From: Desulfobacca acetoxidans
GTDB lineage: Bacteria; Desulfobacterota; Desulfobaccia; Desulfobaccales; 0-14-0-80-60-11
Assembly: GCA_020723225.1 (NCBI GenBank)
Contig: DYJG01000005.1
Span: 1 to 11,543 of the forward strand
DNA length: 11,543 nucleotides
Reading direction: 5' to 3'
This document shows, in pieces, positions 5,543 to 11,543 of this stretch. The position numbers and the translations under genes were made by a program. The notes below the pieces were generated by a model that was not told the origin of the DNA, ran no database searches, and worked only from the letters and a program-made list of their open reading frames with translations. How positions within the stretch are numbered: position 1 is the first letter of the stretch; each line of letters opens with the position of its first letter.

Positions 5543-6865
5543 TCATAAGGAAAAATACTCCAGGGAGATGCGCTTCTCCGGCACCCCCAGGCCTCTGAGA
5601 ATCTCCAACAGGGACCTGGTCATGGGGGGCGGGCAGCAGAGAAAGAACAGGCTCTGCCCCAGGCGCTCGCCGCAGAGCCGCTCAATTTTCTGCGGGTCCA
5701 GCCTGCCCTTCTCCCCTTCCCAGGCCTCTCCGGGCCGGCTGAGGATGTGGACCACCTTTAGCTCCGGCTTGCTCCCCCCTGCGATTTTATCCAGTTCCTC
5801 CCGAAAGACGATATCCCGTTCACTTTTATTGGCGTAAAGGAGCAGGACCCGCCGGTCAGCCTGGACGTCCCGCATGTGCCGCAGGTTGGCCATGAAGGGG
5901 GTGATGCCGATGCCGCCGGCGATAAAGACCAGGTCCCGGTCCTCCGGGTGGAGGAGGTAGGAGAAGCGACCGAACGGCGCCTGGACCACCGCCTTGTCCC
6001 CCGGCTCGGTGGCGCCGATGGTGGCCGTGAAATCACCGGAGGCCTTGATGGTGGACGTGTGAAACTCTGCCAGGGTGGGGCTGGAGGAAATGGTGAAGTG
6101 GTGCTCCTCCTCGGGGAGACCCCGGCCCCGGAGCAAGGTGACGAACTGGAACTGGCCCGGGAGAAAGTCAAACCGGGGCTGTCCCGGCGGGGGGACAAAC
6201 TTGAGGGTCCAGACGTCGTGGCTCTCCTGCCGGACCTCCGCCACCGTGTATGGGTCGCGACGCAACCTGGCAGGCCTGTAAAACTTATGATGCCAGTAAA
6301 GGACGGCAGCCGCTCCCAGGAAGCCCACCCACAGGACCTGCATCAGCGCCAGGGTGAAATCGATGCTGGCGTACCAGGAATGGATGAAACCCAAGACCAG
6401 GATCAAGGGGCCGGAGAGGTTATGGCCCAGGCGCCAGGTCTCGAATTTCAGGCCCAGGGGGAGGCGCCATAGGCTCAGGCTGACGTTGATCAACAGCAGC
6501 AGCAGGGCCGCCCGGCCCACCCAGATATACCAGGTGTTGTCCACTAGGAGCAATTTCCACCCCCCGCCCCCCAGGACCATCAGGAAGGGGTGGGCCAGGA
6601 GCAGCAAGGCCGCCAGGACCCCCATGTTCCGGTGAAAAGGAAAGGTTAGATTCAGCCCGAAAGGCCGTTCAATCCACTTGACCCGGGCCGCCAGGGCCAC
6701 TTGCAGGATCATAATGGTAAAGGCCGCGAGTGCGAAGGCCCGCCCTAGATTATAGGCGAAGAGGTCCGGCGGCGGCAGATTGTAAATGGTCACTATAAAT
6801 ACGGGCAGGAGGACCAGGGCGAGATAAATGAGGATGCGGGTGCGGGCAGGCCAAGCGTTAGCCAT
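5543..6865 (-). CDS. Ferric reductase/NADPH oxidase-like flavocytochrome
   Basis: A 440-aa protein. The N-terminal 200 residues have about six hydrophobic helices of the ferric reductase-like transmembrane domain. H78 and H92, and H148 and H162, are each separated by 13 residues, the classic spacing of the two-heme FRE/NOX core. The soluble half has an FAD domain (HHFTISSSP, 255-263; family usual HPFSxxSS) and an NAD(P)H domain with the glycine motif AGGIGITP (316-323), the late CCPPPM motif (410-415) and a C-terminal aromatic near the end (EYFSL). It should pass electrons from NAD(P)H through FAD and two hemes across the membrane to ferric iron, oxygen or another acceptor. AAGGA precedes the ATG at 6865. 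Substrate cannot be read from sequence. It is followed closely by a possible membrane peptide and is divergent from the chemotaxis operon. Confidence 0.88.
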   Translation of the reverse strand: MANAWPARTRILIYLALVLLPVFIVTIYNLPPPDLFAYNLGRAFALAAFTIMILQVALAARVKWIERPFGLNLTFPFHRNMGVLAALLLLAHPFLMVLGGGGWKLLLVDNTWYIWVGRAALLLLLINVSLSLWRLPLGLKFETWRLGHNLSGPLILVLGFIHSWYASIDFTLALMQVLWVGFLGAAAVLYWHHKFYRPARLRRDPYTVAEVRQESHDVWTLKFVPPPGQPRFDFLPGQFQFVTLLRGRGLPEEEHHFTISSSPTLAEFHTSTIKASGDFTATIGATEPGDKAVVQAPFGRFSYLLHPEDRDLVFIAGGIGITPFMANLRHMRDVQADRRVLLLYANKSERDIVFREELDKIAGGSKPELKVVHILSRPGEAWEGEKGRLDPQKIERLCGERLGQSLFFLCCPPPMTRSLLEILRGLGVPEKRISLEYFSL

Positions 6866-6895
6866 GATGACTATCCTTGTGTTTTTGATACTCCA

Positions 6896-6923
6896 AAAAT
6901 AATCATTTCCGGATGATGGTCAA
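6896..6923 (-). promoter_or_regulatory. Candidate promoter with dyad for the flavocytochrome gene
   Basis: On the - strand TTGACC (6923-6918) and TATTTT (6901-6896) are spaced 16 bases. The spacer is itself an inverted repeat, ATCAT-N6-ATGAT (6902-6917), a place where a dimeric repressor could bind. A second dyad, TCAA-N5-TTGA, overlaps the -35. The start would be near 6889, about 24 nt before the ATG. Confidence 0.4.
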
Positions 6924-7032
6924 TCGGGTTGATTAACATTTGCCCCCGGGTTTTGGGTAACAGGCCGTGGAGTTTGGGAACGAAAATAATTTTTGAAAAA
7001 TGCCTAGTTGGCCTCTCTCCCGAAAATTCTAT

Positions 7033-7059
7033 TAAACTTTTCACACTCCCTGCCGATAA
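7033..7059 (+). promoter_or_regulatory. Sigma-28 (FliA)-type promoter
   Basis: TAAA (7033-7036), a spacer of exactly 15 bases, then GCCGATAA (7052-7059). This matches the flagellar sigma-28 consensus TAAA-N15-GCCGATAA at every position. Transcription should start near 7066, about 54 nt before the ATG at 7120. It drives the binding-protein/chemoreceptor operon and puts it in the late flagellar regulon. Confidence 0.85.
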
Positions 7060-7119
7060 AGAAATTTAGTCTAAACATTATTTTGGTAATCATCGAAAAG
7101 AAGCAAAGGGAGAAAGGCA

Positions 7120-7890
7120 ATGAAGAGCGGCAAATTTCTGGTTTGTGTGCTGATGGTGGCGGTTCTATTGGGTTTCAAGGCGGCGGTGGTCTGGTCTGCG
7201 GAAGTAAAAGTGGGCGCGGGCGCGGCTCCCTCGGAAAACGTCCTTAAAAAAATTAAGGAACCCATGGAGAAAGAAACGGACCTGAAACTGACGCTCATCG
7301 ATAATGGTCCCTACGAGGCCCTGGTGGACCTGGACCAGGGCAAGGTGGACGCGGCGGCCGGAGGCCTCACCTTCGGGGACTGGCTGGCCATGATGGAAAA
7401 GAAAGGCTACCAGATTCCGGATAAAAATGCCTACAAATACCGGGTGATCGGCAAAGACATCATCAAGGTCATCGCCAATAAAGGGGTGACGGTACAAGAG
7501 CTCTCCAAGGACCAGATGAAAGGCATCTTCACCGGCAAGATCGCCAACTGGAAAGAAGTGGGCGGCCCGGACCAGGCCATTGTCGTTATCTGGGGCAAGA
7601 AAATTCCCGGCACCCACAGCGTCTTCCAGAAGCAGGCAATGGACGGCGAAGCCTATACCAAGAATGTTCAGGAAGCGGAGGCCGCAGAGAGTGTCAAAGA
7701 AAAGGTGAAGGCGGTGGCCGGCGCGGTGGGATTGGCCCCCGTCACCCTGGTGGACGACACGGTGTCCGTCCCCAAGATCCCCGAGGTGGGCCGCCCCATC
7801 ACCCTGATCACCAAAGGCGAACCGAATCCCCAGGTGGTGAAGATGCTGGACTATATCCGGGGACCGGGGCAGCAATACCTGGGAAAATAG
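7120..7890 (+). CDS. PstS-like periplasmic solute-binding protein
   Basis: A 256-aa protein with a signal peptide (basic MKSGK, hydrophobic 6-25, cleavage probably after A27). The mature part is a PBP-like domain of the phosphate-binding family. The region about 125-171 (ELSKDQMKGIFTGKIANWKE, then VGG and GTHSVF) is characteristic of PstS relatives. The usual R-x3-SGT phosphate loop is altered to a GKKIPGTHS sequence, so the ligand may not be phosphate. GGGAG lies eight bases before the ATG. No ABC permease or ATPase genes follow; instead a chemoreceptor begins 44 bases downstream, and the operon has a sigma-28-type promoter. The likely job is therefore ligand capture for chemotaxis, not transport (inference). 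It is shorter than the usual 320-350-aa PstS, as is common for stand-alone substrate-binding members. Confidence 0.85.
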   Translation: MKSGKFLVCVLMVAVLLGFKAAVVWSAEVKVGAGAAPSENVLKKIKEPMEKETDLKLTLIDNGPYEALVDLDQGKVDAAAGGLTFGDWLAMMEKKGYQIPDKNAYKYRVIGKDIIKVIANKGVTVQELSKDQMKGIFTGKIANWKEVGGPDQAIVVIWGKKIPGTHSVFQKQAMDGEAYTKNVQEAEAAESVKEKVKAVAGAVGLAPVTLVDDTVSVPKIPEVGRPITLITKGEPNPQVVKMLDYIRGPGQQYLGK

Positions 7891-7934
7891 CTTTTCTAGA
7901 ACCCGCAATCTGCCTGAATAATGGAGAGCGACTT

Positions 7935-9428
7935 ATGCTACCCGCCAGATTCCAGACCTTAGGGATCAAACTCCTGGTTCCCATCGTGGCACTCACGATA
8001 TTTTTGATGTGCGGACTTGGGGGCCTGCTGATGTTCAAGAGCAAGGGCGCCGCCCAGGACCTGCTGGTTTCCAAAGGCGAGGCGCTGGCCAACCTCCTGG
8101 AGAAAATCAGTGTCAGTTATATCGTCAACTATGATTACCCTTCCCTGGACGCCATTGTCAAAGAAGCCGGCCGGGACCCGGAAGTGGCCTTTCTGGTGTT
8201 TACGGATACCAAGGGCCAGCAACTGACCAAAAACAGCCAGGAGCCCCCGACTCTTGCCGGCCTGCATGTCTTGCAGCGGGAGATCAAGGACCCGGACACC
8301 AAGGTGGCCCTGGGCCAACTGAAAATGGGCTTCAAATTGGATAAGCTGTACGAACTGGCCCGCCAGGGCTTGTTTGCCATCGGCAGCGGCTTGCTGGTGG
8401 GGGTGATAGTGGTGATTGGCGGCCTGTTGTTAATCATCCGGATCATCATCACCCATCCCCTGAACCGGGTGATCACGGGTTTGAACGAATCCTCCGAAAT
8501 GGTGAAGTGCGCGGCCGCGGAAGCTTCCCAGTCCAGCAACACGCTGGCGGACAACTCCAGCCAACAGGCTGCCGCCATTGAGCAGACTTCCTCCTCTCTG
8601 GAGCAAATGACTTCCATGACCCAGAAAAATGCGGAAAACGCCGCCACCGCCCGCAACCTGATGGAGCAGACGGACCGGGTCATGGCCGAGGCCCAGAGTT
8701 CCATGGAGAAATTGAACGTCTCCATGCAGGAAATCACCCTGGCATCCGCGGATACGGCCAAGATTGTCAAGACCATCGATGAGATTGCCTTTCAGACCAA
8801 CCTGCTGGCCCTGAACGCGGCGGTGGAGGCCGCCCGGGCCGGAAATGCGGGGGCCGGTTTCGCAGTGGTCGCGGATGAAGTCCGGGCCCTGGCTCTCCGG
8901 GCGGCAGCCGCGGCCCAGAGCACTTCCGACCTGATCCAAGCCACGGTAGGCAAGATTAAGGACGGCAGCGAGGTGGTGGGCGCGACCGTCGATTCTTTTT
9001 CCCAAGTGGCAGCCACCACCGGCAAGGTGAAAGACCTGGTGGGAGAGATCGCGGCCGCCTCCGTGGAGCAGGCCCAGGGGGTGGCGCAGATCAACAAGGC
9101 CGTGAGGGGCTTGAATGGCGTCACTCAGCAGTTGGCGGCCCATGCCGAACAGTCCGCCAGCGCCTCCCAGGAACTGGACGGCCAGTCGGAAAAAATGAAT
9201 CAACTGGTGGTGGACCTGGGATCCATGGTGGGAGGGCACGCCGCGCTGCTGCCACCGGGGAACAACGGCAAGAGACCGGGGGTGTCGCCCTGCGCCGCGC
9301 CGCCCTTTGACTCCCATCTCACCAGGAAGTCCCAGACAGTCGGGCTTTTGCCCCCGGTGAGGCCGGGCCGGAAGTTAAAGCCGACAACAACTGTAAACCA
9401 GACTGAGGGTGGTTTTCAGGATTTTTAG
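7935..9428 (+). CDS. Methyl-accepting chemotaxis protein, HAMP-less
   Basis: A 497-aa chemoreceptor. TM1 is about 13-33, a periplasmic domain about 36-143 (single-Cache-like in look), and TM2 about 146-171. The cytoplasmic four-helix bundle follows almost at once, with the highly conserved hairpin tip at about 281-316 (EIAFQTNLLALNAAVEAARA) that contacts CheA and CheW. Almost no room is left after TM2 for a HAMP domain. Glutamine/glutamate pairs in both helices are the expected methylation sites. The last 55 residues are proline-rich and unlike the family; no CheR-binding pentapeptide is visible at the end. GGAGAG precedes the ATG. It is translated from the same sigma-28 transcript as the binding protein, its probable ligand carrier. 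A hairpin terminator lies about 100 bases downstream. Confidence 0.93.
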   Translation: MLPARFQTLGIKLLVPIVALTIFLMCGLGGLLMFKSKGAAQDLLVSKGEALANLLEKISVSYIVNYDYPSLDAIVKEAGRDPEVAFLVFTDTKGQQLTKNSQEPPTLAGLHVLQREIKDPDTKVALGQLKMGFKLDKLYELARQGLFAIGSGLLVGVIVVIGGLLLIIRIIITHPLNRVITGLNESSEMVKCAAAEASQSSNTLADNSSQQAAAIEQTSSSLEQMTSMTQKNAENAATARNLMEQTDRVMAEAQSSMEKLNVSMQEITLASADTAKIVKTIDEIAFQTNLLALNAAVEAARAGNAGAGFAVVADEVRALALRAAAAAQSTSDLIQATVGKIKDGSEVVGATVDSFSQVAATTGKVKDLVGEIAAASVEQAQGVAQINKAVRGLNGVTQQLAAHAEQSASASQELDGQSEKMNQLVVDLGSMVGGHAALLPPGNNGKRPGVSPCAAPPFDSHLTRKSQTVGLLPPVRPGRKLKPTTTVNQTEGGFQDF

Positions 9429-9433
9429 ATGCT

Positions 9434-9453
9434 GGCGGGCGAGGACGCCCGCC
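9434..9453. repeat. REP-like hairpin GGCGGGCG/CGCCCGCC
   Basis: A perfect 8-bp stem with loop AGGA lies five bases after the chemoreceptor stop and is followed by CTAC. It has the look of a dispersed intergenic palindrome and has no T-run. Confidence 0.6.
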
Positions 9454-9519
9454 CTACGGTTTGTGGTCATTGAGGGTGAGCCGAGGGTTCAAGCGAGGCG
9501 GGAATGATATTTGTTCTTA

Positions 9520-9554
9520 GGCACAGCCTGGAAAGGCTGTGCCACCGCTTTTTT
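9520..9554 (+). terminator. Hairpin with T-run, REP-derived terminator of the chemotaxis operon
   Basis: GGCACAGCCT (9520-9529) and AGGCTGTGCC (9534-9543) form a perfect 10-bp stem closed by a GNRA-type loop, GGAA. After ACCGC comes a run of six T (9549-9554). The hairpin's end GCC(T)GTGCCACC also appears at the extreme left of the window (4-15, GCCTGTGCCACC), so it probably belongs to a repeat family used here as a terminator. Confidence 0.6.
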
Positions 9555-9561
9555 GGGACCT

Positions 9562-9828
9562 TTATAAGAAGACCTTGTAGGAAGTATTCAGAGCCTTGGC
9601 CAAACGCCGGGCCATCTCTTTGCCGATGGGACGTTTGCCCTTTTCCATTTCCGAAATATGGCCGGGTTTGACGCCGATCATGGCCCCCAATTGCGCCTGA
9701 GTCAGTTCGTGCATCAGACGGGCGCCTTTGAGTGTGTCCCCCGGGTGGAAATCGGGAAACACTTCTTCAATGCTGTATAGACGATCTTCTTCTGCTTCCG
9801 GGATTATGCGGTCCCCACCCTCAATCAA
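9562..9828 (-). CDS. XRE-family HTH protein, antitoxin-like
   Basis: An 88-aa protein if begun at the TTG at 9828. Residues 42-66 (LTQAQLGAMIG and then HISEMEKGKR) form a clear XRE/Cro helix-turn-helix. The ending RPIGKEMARRLAKALNTSYK is typical of antitoxins paired with RelE-type toxins. The start is unusual: no ATG exists in frame, only TTG at 9828 or CTG at 9834, and no good ribosome site. The frame stays open upstream to 9903 without a standard start. The upstream DNA reads in another frame as the first part of a RelE-like toxin whose stop overlaps this TTG, so translation may be coupled or the gene may be a fusion remnant. If expressed, it should bind DNA at its own promoter. Confidence 0.7.
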   Translation of the reverse strand: MIEGGDRIIPEAEEDRLYSIEEVFPDFHPGDTLKGARLMHELTQAQLGAMIGVKPGHISEMEKGKRPIGKEMARRLAKALNTSYKVFL

Positions 9829-9907
9829 GGCCAGGATATTGAACCCCTTCGGGAAGCTCTTGGGCTTGCTTTTTTGCCTGGCCTGTGAGCTTGACGTCCC
9901 ATTTCAT
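9821..9907 (-). pseudogene. Truncated RelE-like toxin N-terminus (28 codons)
   Basis: The frame from the ATG at 9907 begins MKWDVKLTGQAKKQAQELPE, close to the start of RelE/HigB-type toxins (a beta strand, then a basic helix and LPE). It then loses similarity and stops at 9821 after 28 codons, inside the XRE frame. In the next frame the sequence continues with ILALIEG, which would fit the toxin's second helix. A frameshift plus a deletion of the rest of the toxin and of the antitoxin start would explain the layout. All catalytic residues, which lie in the missing C-terminal part, are absent. It may now act only as a leader for the XRE gene. Confidence 0.5.
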
Positions 9908-9913
9908 GGTATA

Positions 9914-9941
9914 AATATAACCAATAAAAGGTCTTGGTCAA
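9914..9941 (-). promoter_or_regulatory. Strong promoter giving a leaderless transcript
   Basis: On the - strand TTGACC (9941-9936) and TATATT (9919-9914) are spaced 16 bases, each matching 5 of 6 consensus bases. Counting seven bases from the -10 places the start exactly at the A of the ATG at 9907, so the mRNA would have no 5' leader, which agrees with the lack of a ribosome site. Confidence 0.65.
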
Positions 9942-9975
9942 GGAAAATAACTGATAACACCAAAGCCCTCGATTT

Positions 9976-10002
9976 TTATCCATCCCGGATATCTGCCGAT
10001 AA
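9976..10002 (+). promoter_or_regulatory. Possible sigma-28-type promoter for the rod-like gene
   Basis: GCCGATAA (9995-10002) is an exact match to the sigma-28 -10 element. The -35 at the right distance is TTAT (9976-9979), only 2 of 4 matches to TAAA. The start would be near 10009, about 59 nt before the gene. The flagellar nature of the gene makes the match more credible. Confidence 0.5.
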
Positions 10003-10067
10003 GGTAACCAGGATAATTAAGCCTTCCGGGTGACGGTAATCGTTTAATTAACGACCAGGAGGTTTCC

Positions 10068-10295
10068 TTGATCAGCGCCATTAACAGCGGCCTTTCCGGT
10101 CTGGCGGCGAACAGCGCCATAGTCTCGGGTGCGGCCGGCAATTTGGCCCGCTTCAACACCACCTCAGACGCAGACGTGGACCCGGCCCTGGAGTTGGTCA
10201 ACCTGATGCTGGGGCAGCGGGGATTTGAAGCCAGCATCGAGGTGATTAAAACCGCGGGGGAAATGCTGGGAAGCCTCCTGGATATCCGGGTCTGA
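10068..10295 (+). CDS. Miniature flagellar basal-body rod-like protein
   Basis: A 75-aa protein started by TTG at 10068, chosen because a full AGGAGG lies five bases upstream. The N-terminus (MISAINSGLSGLAANS, about 1-16) resembles the start of flagellar rod/hook proteins. The C-terminus, from about 37 (DVDPALELVNLMLGQRGFEA and then VIKTAGEMLGSLLDI), is a good match to the C-terminal domain of the FlgC/FlgG group, where the two termini pair in a coiled coil. Related small rod-type proteins in deltaproteobacteria are usually 100-130 aa or more, so the middle is cut down to a few residues (about 30-36). The N-terminal signature NIANxxTxGY is also missing. It may be a degenerate copy or a minimal rod or adaptor subunit. 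No other flagellar genes are in the window; it stands between chemotaxis genes, and its -10 element fits sigma-28. Confidence 0.8.
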   Translation: MISAINSGLSGLAANSAIVSGAAGNLARFNTTSDADVDPALELVNLMLGQRGFEASIEVIKTAGEMLGSLLDIRV

Positions 10296-10326
10296 AAGAT
10301 CGTTTTCGGTTTTCGGTAAAAGACCG

Positions 10327-10349
10327 CTGATTATCAATAGGTTAATCAG
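10327..10349. repeat. Small hairpin CTGATTA/TAATCAG
   Basis: A perfect 7-bp stem with a 9-base loop lies 30 bases after the rod-like gene and before the terminator. The role is unknown. Confidence 0.4.
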
Positions 10350-10393
10350 TCGAATTGTGGCGGCGGAAACCGGCATAATTTGGTTTTCCACAC

Positions 10394-10421
10394 AAAAAAG
10401 CGGCCCGCAGGCCGCTTTTTT
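10394..10421. terminator. Bidirectional intrinsic terminator
   Basis: A6-GCGGCC (10394-10405), loop CGCA, GGCCGC-T6 (10410-10421): a perfect symmetric stem with U-runs in both directions. It ends the rod-like gene on the + strand and the chemoreceptor gene on the - strand. The bases 10422-10522 beyond it hold no gene. Confidence 0.92.
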
Positions 10422-10522
10422 CTTTTTGATTTTTGCGGGTTAATCAAAACCTCTCAAATGTTTTCGCGTCCAAGAGAATTTATTTCCGGGAAGGGGCCGT
10501 TAAATCAAGAGGGATATTTTCC

Positions 10523-11543
10523 TTATTTAGGTACCAAGGCCCTTGAGGTCTCGGGCAGAGAAAACAACCGGAATTTCGGTTTGGCCTCCCGAACCGGGGT
10601 TGAGTGCCGGTTTGCCGATACGGAGCCATTGGCGCCGTTTACCAGGGCTACCAGTTCCCCCACGTAGCTGCGCATTTGGATGGCCTGGGAATTGAGTTCT
10701 TCCGAGGCGGATGCTGATTCTTCAGCATTGGCCGCCACTTGTTGCACGACCTGGTTCATTTCGTTCACCGCCTTGTTGATCTGCTCCACTCCCTGGGCCT
10801 GCTCGCCCGAGGCCGCGGCAATCTCCGCCACCAATTCTTTGACTTTGACGGTGTCGCCGGAAACCTGGGAAAAGCTCGCGGCAGTCTTATTGACCACTTC
10901 TGAGCCGGCCATGATTTTGCCCACCGTGCCTTCAATGAGATTGGCGGTATTTTTAGCCGCGTCCGCGGCCCGCATGGCCAGGTTGCGGACTTCATCGGCC
11001 ACCACCGCAAAACCGGAGCCCGCCTCCCCGGCCCTGGCCGCCTCCACCGCGGCATTTAGAGCCAGCAGATTGGTTTGAAAGGCGATTTCGTCAATGGTCT
11101 TGATAATCTTCGCCGTCTCCTGGCTGGCCCTGGTAATCTCCTGCATGGAATCGATGAGGGTGGCCATGGAGAGGTTGGACTCCTCCACCACGTTCGCGGC
11201 CTCGTGCATCAGAGCGTCGGCCTGTTTGGCATTAGCGGCGTTTTGCTGCGTCATGGCGGCCATCTCTTCCAGGGAGGCAGTGGTCTCTTCTATGGCCGCG
11301 GCCTGCTGGGACGCGCCCCCGGCCAAACCCTGGCTGGCGGTGGAAACCTCGGTGGAGGCCGATTCCAATTGGTCGGCGTTATTATTCAGGCCCGCCACCA
11401 CCCGGGTGATGGGCCGGGAGATGGACCTGCTCAGGAAAATTCCCAGACACAGGGCCAGGACACTGCCCAAAACCATGCCCCCTCCCGCCAGGGTTTTGGA
11501 GCGGTCCGTTATCATGAGACTGTTGAATAAAGGGTAAGTTGGT
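10523..11543 (-). CDS. Methyl-accepting chemotaxis protein, 5' end outside the window
   Basis: The frame is open to the right edge (about 9 codons beyond an internal ATG at 11515), so the true start and the sensor domain lie outside. The visible part has a transmembrane helix (about 12-30 counted from that ATG), a short ISRPI stretch that could begin a HAMP-like linker, then the four-helix signalling bundle. The hairpin tip (EIAFQTNLLALNAAVEAARA) is intact, followed by GEAGSGFAVVADEVR. The bundle can be aligned along its length with the chemoreceptor at 7935-9428, with the same overall helix length, so both should join the same CheA/CheW arrays. The C-terminal tail is short and ends ALVPK, with no CheR pentapeptide. 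It faces the rod-like gene across a shared terminator. Confidence 0.93.
   Translation of the reverse strand, partial: PTYPLFNSLMITDRSKTLAGGGMVLGSVLALCLGIFLSRSISRPITRVVAGLNNNADQLESASTEVSTASQGLAGGASQQAAAIEETTASLEEMAAMTQQNAANAKQADALMHEAANVVEESNLSMATLIDSMQEITRASQETAKIIKTIDEIAFQTNLLALNAAVEAARAGEAGSGFAVVADEVRNLAMRAADAAKNTANLIEGTVGKIMAGSEVVNKTAASFSQVSGDTVKVKELVAEIAAASGEQAQGVEQINKAVNEMNQVVQQVAANAEESASASEELNSQAIQMRSYVGELVALVNGANGSVSANRHSTPVREAKPKFRLFSLPETSRALVPK

Noticed and set aside
8430..9317. 295-codon glycine/histidine-rich frame opposite the chemoreceptor
   Set aside because: A typical antisense shadow of the repetitive receptor bundle; no ribosome site or family likeness.

Overview
The window is GC-rich, Gram-negative-type DNA. 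It has signal peptides, periplasmic proteins, transmembrane chemoreceptors and flagellar sigma-28-type promoters. The family mix suggests a motile deltaproteobacterium-like organism (Desulfobacterota): a DUF6125-like protein, a glycine-rich RRM protein next to a CspA-type protein, HAMP-less chemoreceptors, and many short REP-like hairpins between genes. That placement is inference; no rRNA or marker gene is present.

Left part (1-3000). After a repeat-rich, gene-free 5' stretch come a DUF6125-like gene (320-835) and a secreted NlpC/P60 peptidase (1035-1760), both on the + strand. Facing them on the - strand is an RNA-chaperone block: a 57-aa basic/acidic small protein (2194-2367) followed by an RRM protein (1861-2175), and upstream a CspA-type cold shock gene (2602-2805). 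The csp gene has a recognisable promoter and a leader of about 158 nt that contains a complete intrinsic-terminator-like hairpin, so it looks like an attenuated, structured cold-shock leader.

Middle part (3000-6900). A PAS-PAS sensor histidine kinase of the NarL/UhpB type (3306-5156) stands without a response regulator. Facing it on the - strand is a ferric-reductase/NADPH-oxidase-like flavocytochrome (5543-6865), followed 13 nt after its stop by a possible 33-aa membrane peptide. The 270 bases between them hold REP-like hairpins, a terminator and a TTTGCG repeat.

Right part (6900-11543). This is chemotaxis and flagellar territory. A PstS-like periplasmic binding protein (7120-7890) and a HAMP-less chemoreceptor (7935-9428) form an operon behind an exact sigma-28-type promoter, TAAA-N15-GCCGATAA. 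The two probably act as a soluble sensor and its membrane receptor. Next, on the - strand, is what looks like a collapsed toxin-antitoxin locus: 23 codons resembling a RelE-type toxin run out of frame into an XRE antitoxin, behind a good promoter that would give a leaderless transcript. A miniature flagellar rod-like protein (10068-10295) follows, with a GCCGATAA element upstream. A second chemoreceptor (10523 to the right edge, - strand, 5' end missing) shares a perfect bidirectional terminator with it.

The observations most worth a second look are the csp leader attenuator, the sigma-28 binding-protein/receptor operon, the collapsed toxin-antitoxin locus and the miniature rod protein. I saw no CRISPR array, tRNA, rRNA, transposase or complete defence system.
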